Below are positions 33,416 to 41,566 of a stretch of DNA of 64,000 nucleotides, one piece after another. The stretch is taken from positions 334,945 to 398,944 of the forward strand of contig CAWJEW010000008.1 in assembly GCA_963842065.1 (NCBI GenBank), given 5' to 3'. The DNA comes from CAITWD01 sp963842065. GTDB lineage: Bacteria > Actinomycetota > Thermoleophilia > Miltoncostaeales > Miltoncostaeaceae. The notes beneath the pieces are model-generated. The model was not told the origin of the DNA. It did no database searches and saw only the letters and a list, made by a program, of their open reading frames with translations. The first letter of the stretch is position 1; each line of letters begins with the position of its first letter. A program made the translations under genes and the position numbers.

Positions 33416-34312
33416 TCATGCAAGGCCCGCATTGAGGCGGGTGATCTCGGTGAACGCGCTCCAGTCCTTGTCCCGGAGGCCGGTGGCGATCGCGGTCATC
33501 GTCCGGTCGCGTGCGACGGCGGCGAACGGCAGTGGGCAGCGCACCGCGGCCGCGGCGTCGGCGATCAACCCGAGATCTTTGAGCCCGGTCGCCATCGCGA
33601 ACCCGGCGTCGTCGAAGTCACGAGCCCCGATCCGCTCGAGATAGCCGGCGACGCCGGGCGCGCCCTGCATGCCGCGCAGGGTCTGCATCGTCGTCTCGTG
33701 ATCGACGCCGGACTTCTCGGCGAACGCCAGGACCTCGCCGAACAGCTCGGCGATCGAGGCGATGTAGAAGTTGACCGCGAGCTTGAGGCTGTTGGCCGTG
33801 CCCGGCTCCGGCCCCGTGGTGAGGATGCGGGCGCTGTACGCCGCGATGCCCGGCCGTGCCCGCTCGATCACGTGTGCGGGCCCGCCGACGAGACTCAACA
33901 GCTCGCCGGCGCGCGCGACCTCGGGCCGGCCGACGACGGGCGCGGCGAGGAAGTCCTGCCCGCGTGCCGCGTGCAATGTGGCGATCGCGTTGGAGCAGCC
34001 CGGGGACACCGTCGCCGTCGAGACATGCACGGCGCCCACCCCGAGACCGGCCAGCACGCCGTCGGGGGCCTCGACCAGTTCGTGCAGGGAGGCGTCATCG
34101 AGCATGCTCGAGATGACAAGCTGCGCGCCGGCGGCGGCTGCCGCGGGCGTCGCCGACCGCGTCGCCCCCGCGGCCACGAGCGGGTCGGCCTTGGCGGCGG
34201 TCCGATTCCAGACGCGCACGCTGTGCCCCGCGCGCACGAGGCGTTCGGCGATCGCGCTGCCCATCCGTCCAAGACCGAGCACCGCGACCTCGACACCGTT
34301 GGGCGGGGACAT
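33416..34312 (-). CDS. NAD(P)-dependent beta-hydroxyacid dehydrogenase family protein
   Basis: 298 residues with GAAAGGTGA upstream of the ATG. The Rossmann start VEVAVLGLGRMGSAIAERLV, then VRVWNRTAAKADPLVAAGAT (Asn-Arg-Thr at the strand end suggests NADPH), and the C-terminal catalytic region NSLKLAVNFYIASIAELFGE with the general-acid Lys. The usual substrate motif is loosely kept (VSTATVSPGCSNAI where homologues have D-x-S-T-x-xP). Resembles 3-hydroxyisobutyrate dehydrogenase and imine-reductase-like enzymes. Which acid or imine it reduces is open. Confidence 0.85.
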   Translation of the reverse strand: MSPPNGVEVAVLGLGRMGSAIAERLVRAGHSVRVWNRTAAKADPLVAAGATRSATPAAAAAGAQLVISSMLDDASLHELVEAPDGVLAGLGVGAVHVSTATVSPGCSNAIATLHAARGQDFLAAPVVGRPEVARAGELLSLVGGPAHVIERARPGIAAYSARILTTGPEPGTANSLKLAVNFYIASIAELFGEVLAFAEKSGVDHETTMQTLRGMQGAPGVAGYLERIGARDFDDAGFAMATGLKDLGLIADAAAAVRCPLPFAAVARDRTMTAIATGLRDKDWSAFTEITRLNAGLA

Positions 34313-34393
34313 CGTGTCGTCACCTTTCGTAATGGGGATACACGGACGCGCCGAGTCTACCCGCGAGCGTTCGGCTCGCTATTTCGCGTGGCG

Positions 34394-35155
34394 TCAGTCG
34401 CCGGGCGGCGGTCGCTTGAGGACCGTGGCGACCATTCGGACGCCGGTGCGCCCGGGAAGCAGTGCGAGGCTCCACACCGTGTTGGCGATGCTCGCGCCGG
34501 GCACGTCCTCGGCCAGCTCCTCGACGACCTCCTCGGACTCCTCGACCAGGTCCCGGCCGACGTCCTCGACCTCGACTACGACGCCCTCAACAGCGCCGCC
34601 AGCGGCCGCTGCGGCCATGCGCGTGGCAAGCCGCACCGCCAGCGGAACGGCCACAGCCACGGCCTGGTCGGCGAGCGGCGGCCCAAGGCTCTCGAGATCC
34701 TCCCGCAGGTCCTGCCAGGCGGCATCCCGCGCGGTGATGAGTGCGGTCGGCGCGCCGGATCCGTCGCCGCGCAGCGCCGCGAGCACGGGGGCTCCGCGAC
34801 GTGCGAGGTACGCCCCTTTGATGCCCGCAACACACAGCCAGGCGCCCGCGAGGATCAGCGCGGCCGCCCACGCGGGCAGCACCGTTGCGATCGCCAAGAG
34901 GATCGCGACGTTGACGAGCGCGAACACCGCGACCAGCGCAACGACGACGGCCAGCACGCCGAGCGCGTCCGCGCCGGCGCGGCGCAGCCGGGGCGCGCGG
35001 GACGTCGCCGCGAGCAGCGTCTCGAGGCGGACGAATTCGGCGAGGTCCCGCCGGAACTTTTCCAGCTGCTGGCGGGTCGGTCCCGTGGCGTCATCGTTGG
35101 GGGATTCGGGTTCTGGCTCGGCGTCGGCCACGCTGGCCACCTCCTCGGCGCGCAC
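34394..35155 (-). CDS. Membrane protein with paired helices and an acidic tail (holin-like, tentative)
   Basis: 253 residues. An acidic N-terminal segment (ADAEPEPESPNDDATG) and an amphipathic helix (RDLAEFVRLETLLAATSRAP) precede two helices (VLAVVVALVAVFALVNVAIL and ATVLPAWAAALILAGAWLCV), and a second weakly hydrophobic region lies near 165-195. An acidic stretch (VEVEDVGRDLVEESEEVVEE) follows. The front part resembles actinobacterial phage-holin-family (holin superfamily III) proteins found in many chromosomes, but the tail does not. Function unknown. Confidence 0.5.
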   Translation of the reverse strand: MRAEEVASVADAEPEPESPNDDATGPTRQQLEKFRRDLAEFVRLETLLAATSRAPRLRRAGADALGVLAVVVALVAVFALVNVAILLAIATVLPAWAAALILAGAWLCVAGIKGAYLARRGAPVLAALRGDGSGAPTALITARDAAWQDLREDLESLGPPLADQAVAVAVPLAVRLATRMAAAAAGGAVEGVVVEVEDVGRDLVEESEEVVEELAEDVPGASIANTVWSLALLPGRTGVRMVATVLKRPPPGD

Positions 35156-35344
35156 ACCCTCCCCGCGAGTCTAGATCAGCACCGGGAGCGCGTCAGCCGT
35201 GACGGCGACCTTCCCGCAGCGGGCCATCAGCACGTTCGCGCACATGGGCCGCGGGCGCGCCGAACGCGCGGGAGGCCCTGGCGCCGTCCTCAAGATCGTT
35301 GTTGCATGGGTCTCACGGTGCCACATTCGGAACAGGGGGCTGCG

Positions 35345-35557
35345 ATGGGAAGCGTGTACAAGGTCGTCGAGATCGTCGGGACGAGTGACGCCTCGTGGGA
35401 AGATGCCGCCCGCACGGCGGTCACGACCGCGAGCAGCACGCTGCGCGACCTGCGTGTCGCGGAGGTGATCCGCCAAGACGTCACGATCGGGGAGGACGGG
35501 CGACCGGACGAGTTCCGCGTCCGCCTGGGCGTGTCCTTCAAGTACGAGTCCGAGTAG
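35345..35557 (+). CDS. Dodecin (flavin-sequestering protein)
   Basis: 70 residues, the usual dodecin length. It starts GSVYKVVEIVGTSDASWEDA, continues ARTAVTTASSTLRDLRVAEV and ends FRVRLGVSFKYESE. The S-W of DASWEDA is the flavin-stacking Trp region and the V-x-x-I-x-x-x-x-x-W pattern is diagnostic. Twelve copies form a hollow sphere that stores FMN/FAD or CoA. GGGGGC precedes the ATG by a few bases. A terminator hairpin follows. Confidence 0.93.
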   Translation: MGSVYKVVEIVGTSDASWEDAARTAVTTASSTLRDLRVAEVIRQDVTIGEDGRPDEFRVRLGVSFKYESE

Positions 35558-35578
35558 CGACAGCGACGCATCGATCAC

Positions 35579-35608
35579 GGGGCGGCCCCATCGCACCAGG
35601 GCCGCCCC
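35579..35608. terminator. Bidirectional terminator between dodecin and methyltransferase genes
   Basis: A perfect 10-bp stem GGGGCGGCCC/GGGCCGCCCC (35579-35588 with 35599-35608) between two convergent genes; no T-run. Confidence 0.55.
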
Positions 35609-35640
35609 GCGGGTGTCTGATCGCGCTGTCGGGCGGCGGG

Positions 35641-36480
35641 TCAGCGGTCGGCTGAGGCCCCGTTGCGGCCGCTGGCAACGTTGCAGACGGTGCGGACCGT
35701 GATGGGTCCGTCTGGCCGCGCGCCGAGGCGCTGGAGGAGCATCGCCCGGATCCGGGCCTGCGCGGGCGCCGCCAAGGCGCTCACGCCCGGGCCGAAGGGG
35801 GTTCCGTGAACGGTATTGGCCAGATCGTCGGGGGACGCCCAGACGGCGTCCAGGGCCAGCGTCGCGACCTTGATGTCCTCGAGGCCTGCCGTCCGGAACA
35901 GCGCGGCGACCTCCTCGGTCCCGATCACGTAGCTGGAGACCTCAAACGCTCCCGGGTACGGCTCGGCCAGGCCGGCCTCGCGCAGGCACTCGGCCATCGG
36001 TCCGAACAGCCCGACCGGATATTCGGCAGCCCATGTAGCCACCACAACGCGGCCGCCGGGGCCGGCGGCCCGGCACATCTCGGCAACCGCAGCGCCCCGG
36101 TCCGGGAAGAACTGCAATCCCTGCTGGCAGATCACGACGTCGAACTCGCCATCACAGACCTCAAGCGCGGTTGCGGAGCATTCGACGTACTCGATCCATG
36201 CCCAGTCGGACGAGACGGGTTTGGAGGCTGCGAGGGCCAGCATGCCGGGGCTGATGTCGCTCGCGACCACGCGTCCGGACGCACCCACGGTCTGCGCCGC
36301 ACGGCGTGCGACGGACCCGGTGCCGCTCGCGACATCGAGCACCGAGTGTCCGGTCTGCACCCCGGCGCGACCGACCAAATCGTCTGCCCACGGTTCGAAA
36401 ATCGCCCGAAGCAGGTACCGGTCGAAGGCCTCGGGGATCGACGAGTGGACAAACGCCCCGCTGCGGGGCTGATGCTCCAT
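35641..36480 (-). CDS. Class I SAM-dependent methyltransferase
   Basis: 279 residues from an ATG at 36480; the frame is open upstream but without homology. SAM-binding motif I is SVLDVASGTGSVARRAAQTV, followed by VVASDISPGMLALAASKPVS and FDVVICQQGLQFFPDRGAAV (motif II/post-II, with QGLQFF typical of UbiE/COQ5 relatives). GGRVVVATWAAEYPVGLFGP follows motif III. It is a small-molecule methyltransferase; acceptor unknown. It is divergent from the cluster of small proteins at 36.6-38.0 kb. Confidence 0.85.
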   Translation of the reverse strand: MEHQPRSGAFVHSSIPEAFDRYLLRAIFEPWADDLVGRAGVQTGHSVLDVASGTGSVARRAAQTVGASGRVVASDISPGMLALAASKPVSSDWAWIEYVECSATALEVCDGEFDVVICQQGLQFFPDRGAAVAEMCRAAGPGGRVVVATWAAEYPVGLFGPMAECLREAGLAEPYPGAFEVSSYVIGTEEVAALFRTAGLEDIKVATLALDAVWASPDDLANTVHGTPFGPGVSALAAPAQARIRAMLLQRLGARPDGPITVRTVCNVASGRNGASADR

Positions 36481-36658
36481 GCGACCGACTCCGGCTCGAC
36501 AACGACCCGCGCTGAACGCACAGCAGGGTGGCACACCGACGTTACTGGACCGGCGGTGTCTGCGTAGGCGACGGCATGGCCCCGATGCGGCGTGTACCTG
36601 TAGCGTCGGAAGGCCGCGAGCGTCACGCAGTGATATCCCCGAGCGAGCAGAGGCTCCG

Positions 36659-36988
36659 ATGCCCGACGTACTCAGTCTGGAATTCTCCAAGCTGGCCGCC
36701 ACCGAGATCTCCCACGCGGCGAACCGTCGGATCGGCATGGACCCGATCGAAGGATCAGGTAACTGGCCGGACGGGATGATCGGCCGCGTCGCGGGCGAGT
36801 CGGGGGGACACCCCGATCGTGGCGGAGGTCTGGGAATCCCGGCCTGCGCAGGACGCGTTCGTGCACAGCTGCCCGCGCCCGGTGTTCACGCACGCCGGCC
36901 TGAAGGACCGCCGCCACGCGCGCGAGCGGCCCCGGCACAGGGCGGGGGAGCTCGCGATGCGGCCAACCGCGGCGCGGACCCCCTGATG
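36659..36988 (+). pseudogene. Small EVWES-type protein, frameshifted in a G-run
   Basis: The first frame starts MPDVLSLEFSKLAATEISHA, then IGMDPIEGSGNWPDGMIGRV and AGESG. Dropping one of the six G at 36802-36807 lets it continue DTPIVAEVWESRPAQDAFVH. This is collinear with the intact protein at 37667 (MPELLVLEFS, DVDPSTGEGDW, VAGDAGDRLIVVEVWESRAV). The last 40 residues diverge. It is thus a paralogue, broken either truly or by a homopolymer miscall. Confidence 0.7.
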
Positions 36989-37083
36989 GCGCGTCCCCGC
37001 CGCGTCGTGGGGCACACCCGACCCGGCGGTTCTGCCGCCGCGCCGGTTGCCCACCTATACGCATCAACCGAGAGGAGTTCGAG

Positions 37084-37374
37084 ATGAGCTTTGGAGTCGT
37101 CCATCAATTCCCGGGGGGAACACGGGAACAGTACGAGGCATCGATCGCAGCGGTGCATCCGAGCGGCGGCGGCTTGCCGGATGGTCAGATCTTCCACGTC
37201 GCCGGCCCGTCCGCCGACGGGTGGACGATCGTCGCCGTCCACGACTCGGCCGAGAGTTGGGAACGGTTCCGCGACGAGGTGCTCATGCCGACGATGAGCA
37301 AGGGCATTCCGGGTGGATTTGACACGCCGCCGCAGGAGACGACCTTCGAGGTCTATAACGAGGTGCGTGGCTAG
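37084..37374 (+). CDS. Small dimeric alpha/beta-barrel-like protein
   Basis: 96 residues with GAGAGGAG upstream. Sequence landmarks are FGVVHQFPGGTREQYEASIA, GLPDGQIFHVAGPSADGWTI and VAVHDSAESWERFRDEVLMP. The alternation of strands and helices and the VVAVHDSAESWERF helix fit the ferredoxin-like fold used by monooxygenase-like and stress-related small proteins. It lies between two related EVWES-type genes, so the three form a cluster of small, probably fold-related proteins. Enzymatic activity is not evident. Confidence 0.65.
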   Translation: MSFGVVHQFPGGTREQYEASIAAVHPSGGGLPDGQIFHVAGPSADGWTIVAVHDSAESWERFRDEVLMPTMSKGIPGGFDTPPQETTFEVYNEVRG

Positions 37375-37666
37375 GCCTGAGGGCGGGCAGCGGGAGCGTC
37401 GGCCACATGGCGCGTCCGCCCTGGTCGGGTGTGTGGTTCGCGGCGTGAGCGGGGCTGGCTGTCGCCGATCACGCCGCTCGCACCGAGGGGCGACCAACAC
37501 CGGCGTGCGAATCGGTGCGCCCGGGAGAGCGTCTGCCGCCATCTCCGCGCCGGAGACGGCGGTGTTGATCACGAGCGAGCGTCACGTGTAGCGTCGGTCG
37601 TACACCTCAGCCCATCCGCAAGCGGACCTGACGCACCGCAATCGACAGCGAGAGTGGAGACCCCCA

Positions 37667-37966
37667 ATGCCTGAGCTTCTGGTTCTCGAGTTTTCCGCAC
37701 CGGACGTCGTGGGGCTGTACCAGAAGGTGAGCCGCATGCTGGATGTGGATCCGTCCACCGGTGAAGGTGACTGGCCGCCACCCCTGCTCAGCCACGTCGC
37801 CGGCGATGCCGGCGACCGGTTGATCGTGGTGGAGGTCTGGGAGTCACGTGCCGTGCAGGAGTCCTTCATGCAATCACGGCTGGGACCGGCGCTTCACGAG
37901 GCCAACGTCCCGCCGCCGACGCGCGTCGAATGGTTTGCGCTCGACGGGAAGATGCATCGCGACTGA
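37667..37966 (+). CDS. Small EVWES-type protein, probable alpha/beta barrel
   Basis: 99 residues; GTGGAG nine bases before the ATG. Sequence: MPELLVLEFSAPDVVGLYQK, then MLDVDPSTGEGDWPPPLLSH, VAGDAGDRLIVVEVWESRAV and QESFMQSRLGPALHEANVPP. The VVEVWESRxxQ-x-F motif is common in small actinobacterial proteins of unknown function that fold like ABM monooxygenases. Intact paralogue of the broken gene at 36659. Separated from the 37084 gene by 292 bp without coding potential. Confidence 0.65.
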   Translation: MPELLVLEFSAPDVVGLYQKVSRMLDVDPSTGEGDWPPPLLSHVAGDAGDRLIVVEVWESRAVQESFMQSRLGPALHEANVPPPTRVEWFALDGKMHRD

Positions 37967-38093
37967 CGAGCCGGCCGCATCGCGTCCGTTCCGTGGGCTG
38001 GACGCCCTCGAGCACCCGTGAGGGTCCGGGGGCGTCGTCCGGTCGTCCCTGCCGGTCGGTGGCGGTGTTCCCGCAGGCCCGAAGGATGAGTGC

Positions 38094-38504
38094 GTGAGTC
38101 CGCACGAGACCCCGTCGAGCCCGCAAGCGCGCAAGCTCGGCCTCGGTCCCGGGCGGCGCGTCTGGCTCGAGAGCCCACCCGCCGGCTGGGCGTTTCGCGG
38201 CGCGCCGCCCGGCCTGGTCGACGTCGAGGCGGATGGACCTGCGGACATTATCGTCGGCTTCTTTACCGATGCACGGACACTCGAGGCCCGGCTGCCGGAG
38301 CTCGCCACGCGCATCTTCCCGGCGGGGATGCTGTGGGTCGCCTGGCCGCGCCGCGCCGCGGGGCACACCAGCGACATTACCGACACCGTCGTCCGCGAGC
38401 TCGTGCTGCCGCTCGGTCTCGTCGACACGAAGGTCGCCGCCCTCGATCAGGACTGGTCGGCCCTGCGCGTCGTGTGGCGTCGCGAGCTGCGGTCCGCACC
38501 GTAG
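38094..38504 (+). CDS. DUF3052-like protein
   Basis: 136 residues from a GTG preceded by GAAGGATGA. The start QARKLGLGPGRRVWLESPPA, then PADIIVGFFTDARTLEARLP, GMLWVAWPRRAAGHTSDITD and VVRELVLPLGLVDTKVAALD. The GMLWVAWPKK-x-S-G-x-x-T-D-x-T-E pattern with GLVDxKVxA is typical of this family, which has no assigned activity. After it, 38505-38806 contains no gene. Confidence 0.8.
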   Translation: MSPHETPSSPQARKLGLGPGRRVWLESPPAGWAFRGAPPGLVDVEADGPADIIVGFFTDARTLEARLPELATRIFPAGMLWVAWPRRAAGHTSDITDTVVRELVLPLGLVDTKVAALDQDWSALRVVWRRELRSAP

Positions 38505-38806
38505 GCGCCGTGCCCCGCGCGCGCCGCTGCGCCCGGCGAGGGGCGCCCGGGTCCGTCCCGGCCGCGCGGCAGCCCGTCGACACGCGCGATACCACCGCAG
38601 CCGGTGGCCCCCCGCACCGGGGCCGCCGGTACGGGAGCGCATGCCTGGCGAGTCGGCGGGCATGCGTCGCGATCTCCCCCGGAGTGTGCGATGAAACCGT
38701 GGCCTGCGCCCGGGCGGAATGCGCGGCTGGCTCTGGTCGGCATCGAGCGCGCGTGCTACCTGTGAGTCTTGGACGTCTGCGGTGATCCTCGACACGGAGT
38801 GGTGTC

Positions 38807-39262
38807 ATGGACTTCGGACATTGGGACTGGACCGGTGACGACGATCGTCCCGACTGGGACCGCATGTGGGTCGGCTTGCGGGACGGGGCGTTTCTCGGGC
38901 ACGAGGAAGGCGTCTACCGTCGGGGGCTGGTCAGCGTCAACGTGGGGTGGCTCGCTCGCGGCGGGCTGCTGCATCTGGAGATCCCCGGCTTGCGGTTCGT
39001 GCCCAACCCGCTCGAGCGGCTGCTCGGCGCCCGCACCAAATACTTCGCCTTCGCCGAGATCACCCGGATCGAGCGCTGCCCGCCCACGCGGGGCGCGGTC
39101 CTGCCGGGCGGGATGGCGCCGCGGATACGCCTGCATTTCGCGGACGCGCGACCGGTCGATATCCTCCCGGCGGGCCAGACGCTCGACGACTGGCTCGACG
39201 CGATGCGCGACCAGTACGCCACCTGGGAGCGGCGGTCCCGATTCGAGCCGTCCGCGGGCTGA
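38807..39262 (+). CDS. Soluble protein of unknown function, PH-like strand pattern
   Basis: 151 residues; GGAG ten bases before the ATG. It starts with an acidic, Trp-rich segment (MDFGHWDWTGDDDRPDWDRM). The rest is strand-rich: LVSVNVGWLARGGLLHLEIP, YFAFAEITRIERCPPTRGAV, and RIRLHFADARPVDILPAGQT followed by a closing helix LDDWLDAMRDQYATWERR. The strands-plus-final-helix layout resembles PH-domain-like bacterial proteins, but no motif confirms it. Confidence 0.5.
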   Translation: MDFGHWDWTGDDDRPDWDRMWVGLRDGAFLGHEEGVYRRGLVSVNVGWLARGGLLHLEIPGLRFVPNPLERLLGARTKYFAFAEITRIERCPPTRGAVLPGGMAPRIRLHFADARPVDILPAGQTLDDWLDAMRDQYATWERRSRFEPSAG

Positions 39263-39337
39263 CCGTGGACCGGACATGTGCGTCGGGCCGGCCGCCTCCC
39301 GGCGGGCTCCGCGCGCACGCTGGCGTTGGGGGCGCGA

Positions 39338-40264
39338 CTACACGTCGAGCTCGGCGGGAACCAGGCGCACGTCGATCCGGCGCCCGTGGCGAATGACCTC
39401 GAGCACGACATCTGCGCCGATCCGGTCCCCCACCAACAGGCGCTGGATCTCCTCGACCCGCCCGACCGGACTCCCGTCGACGGCGACGATCAGGTCCTCG
39501 GGCTGAAGTCCGGCGCGGGCGGCCGGCGAATCCGGCATCACCTCCACGACCTCGACACCGGCAGCCAGGCCGAGCTCGCGCGCGAGTCGTGGGGGCACGG
39601 GCCGCGGGCCGCCGGCGAATCCCAGGTAGGCGCGCCGGAAGTGACCGTGGTTCATCAGCGCGGAGATGATCGACCGGGTCGTGTCGTTGACCGGCACCGC
39701 GAGGCCAAGGCCGACGCCCGCAACCGCGGTGTTGATCCCGACGACGTGCGCGGACCCGTCGGCAAGCGCGCCGCCCGAGCTGCCCGGGTTCAGGGCGGCG
39801 TCGGTCTGGATCACGTTGTCGACCACGCGTCCGGCGCGCGTCGCGAGCGAGCGGCCGAGCGCCGAGACGACCCCGGCGGTCACCGATGCCTCAAACCCCC
39901 GCGGGTTGCCCACCGCGACGACGAGCTGCCCGACGCGAAGCCGCGACGCGTCGCCGAGCCGTGCCGGCTCGAGGCGCTCGGCCGCGGCGCGCAGGATCGC
40001 GAGATCCGAGAGCGGATCCGAGCCGACGATCTCGGCGTGATACTCGGACCCGTCGACAAACGACGCTCGGACGCGTCGGGCGCGCTCGACGACGTGCGCC
40101 GAGGTCACGATGAAGCCATCCCGCGAGAGGACCACGCCGCTGCCGCTGCCGCGGTCGGTCCGCAGATGGGCCACGGACGGAAGCAATCGCTCACTGGCGG
40201 TGACGACGACGTGGGAGTACGCGTCGAGGGCATCACCCTCGTCGGCGATGAGGCGAATGGCCAT
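39338..40264 (-). CDS. HtrA-like trypsin-family serine protease with PDZ domain, no export signal
   Basis: 308 residues. The chymotrypsin fold has His in GFIVTSAHVVERARRVRA, Asp in IVGSDPLSDLAILRAA and Ser in DAALNPGSSGGALADGSAHV. A PDZ domain follows, with VEVVEVMPDSPAARAGLQPE and DLIVAVDGSPVGRVEEIQRL. Unlike typical DegP/HtrA there is no signal peptide or membrane helix ahead of the protease domain (MAIRLIADEGDALDAYSHVV), so it may act in the cytoplasm unless a start is missing. TACCGT eight bases before the ATG on the minus strand suggests leaderless expression. Confidence 0.87.
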   Translation of the reverse strand: MAIRLIADEGDALDAYSHVVVTASERLLPSVAHLRTDRGSGSGVVLSRDGFIVTSAHVVERARRVRASFVDGSEYHAEIVGSDPLSDLAILRAAAERLEPARLGDASRLRVGQLVVAVGNPRGFEASVTAGVVSALGRSLATRAGRVVDNVIQTDAALNPGSSGGALADGSAHVVGINTAVAGVGLGLAVPVNDTTRSIISALMNHGHFRRAYLGFAGGPRPVPPRLARELGLAAGVEVVEVMPDSPAARAGLQPEDLIVAVDGSPVGRVEEIQRLLVGDRIGADVVLEVIRHGRRIDVRLVPAELDV

Positions 40265-40590
40265 AGTTTTCGACGGTAGCACCGACGTGTTGCGTGGCGC
40301 CGCCGCCGTCCGACCGCACCTCTCCGTGCGCCCGGCAGGCCGGACCCGATAGCCTCTCGCGCCGTCGGGCGGGCGCTGGCGAGCGCGGTCGCGGGTAACG
40401 TCTACGGCGGGGCCAGGCCGTGATGTCATGCGGGGGTTTGACGGTGGGGGACTGACGTGGACGTCCGTTGTGAGCGAACGACGGCGAGGTCAAGCGCTGC
40501 GGCAGTCGATGCCCGCGTGCGGCATCACGGCCCAGGTTGCGAGGCGCCGGCCTCCGGGTGCCCGACGGCGCCCCGTCGCGCCCGGCGAGC
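40265..40590. other. Intergenic region between protease and DMT genes
   Basis: About 325 bases with no supportable gene. The minus-strand -10-like TACCGT (40278-40273) for the protease lies at the left side. No ribosome site is visible before the DMT gene ATG. Confidence 0.4.
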
Positions 40591-41460
40591 ATGACGATCA
40601 CCATCGTCTTTGCGTTGGCCGCCGCGTTCGCCAACGCGGTCAACATCATGACCCAGCACTCGGCAAGCCTCACAGCCCCGGAGCGGCAGGGAGGGTGGCG
40701 CCTGGCGCTCTACCTCATGCGTCATCCGTTGTGGTGGTTCGGCTCGGCTGCGGCGGTCGGCGGCTTTGCCTTCTACGCATTCGCCCTCCACGACGGTCAG
40801 CTGGCCGTGGTGCAGCCGCTGTTGATCGCCGAGCTGGTGTTCACGCTCGTCATGCGCCGGGTGCTGATCCGCCAGCATGTCGTCGGCGCGGCCTGGGCGT
40901 CTGCGGTCGCCATCGGCGTCGCCCTCGCCGTGTTCCTGGTCGCAGCGGACCCGCACGGCGGGCGTTCAACCGCCGACCCGCGTGAATGGGTATCGACGGT
41001 GGTCGTCGTCGGGGGGAGCGTCGCCCTCGCCGTCGTGCTCACCTGGCGCGGCTCGCCGCTGCGCAAGGCCGCCCTCTTCGGAACCGCGGCGGCGCTCACG
41101 TGGGCGCTGTGCGCGACCTTCACCAAGGCCGCCACCGACACGCTGGCGAGTTTCGGCGTGTTCGGCATGTTTCTTCACTGGCCCGTGTACGCACTCGCCC
41201 TGTGCGGGGTGGCCGGCGTCGTCACGCAGCAGACGGCGCTGCATGTCGGGCCGCTGAGTGTCTCACAGCCGCTGATCGTGGTGGTGGATCCCATCGCGAG
41301 CATTCTGTTGAGCGTCTGGCTCTTCGATGAGCAATTCACCCATGACCCGGTCAGGCTGTTCATCGCGGCCCTCGCATTCGCGGTGATGGCGACGGCCGTC
41401 GTCGTGCTGTCGCGAACGACGCCGATCCACCTCGATGCGTCTCGCCCGGCACGGCTGTGA
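40591..41460 (+). CDS. DMT-superfamily (EamA-like) membrane protein
   Basis: 289 residues with about nine helices. The start TITIVFALAAAFANAVNIMT and the repeat VVQPLLIAELVFTLVMRRVL / SVSQPLIVVVDPIASILLSV show the two internal repeats of drug/metabolite transporters. L-F-D-E in LLSVWLFDEQFTHDPVRL is the end-of-repeat motif. Similar proteins are annotated as DMT transporters without known cargo. It converges with the MMPL gene, 106 bp apart. Confidence 0.8.
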   Translation: MTITIVFALAAAFANAVNIMTQHSASLTAPERQGGWRLALYLMRHPLWWFGSAAAVGGFAFYAFALHDGQLAVVQPLLIAELVFTLVMRRVLIRQHVVGAAWASAVAIGVALAVFLVAADPHGGRSTADPREWVSTVVVVGGSVALAVVLTWRGSPLRKAALFGTAAALTWALCATFTKAATDTLASFGVFGMFLHWPVYALALCGVAGVVTQQTALHVGPLSVSQPLIVVVDPIASILLSVWLFDEQFTHDPVRLFIAALAFAVMATAVVVLSRTTPIHLDASRPARL

Positions 41461-41566
41461 GGATCGCGCGAACCAGGATCCTGGCCGGCGTCCGGCTGGC
41501 CTGGTGCGCCGCGGCGCCATTCGCCGCGGCACCGTGACCGTGGCGTGGCGGCCAGGACGCCGAGGA

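Noticed and set aside
33386..35557. 723-codon plus-strand frame
   Set aside because: It runs antisense to the dehydrogenase and membrane-protein genes and only its last 70 codons (dodecin) are real.
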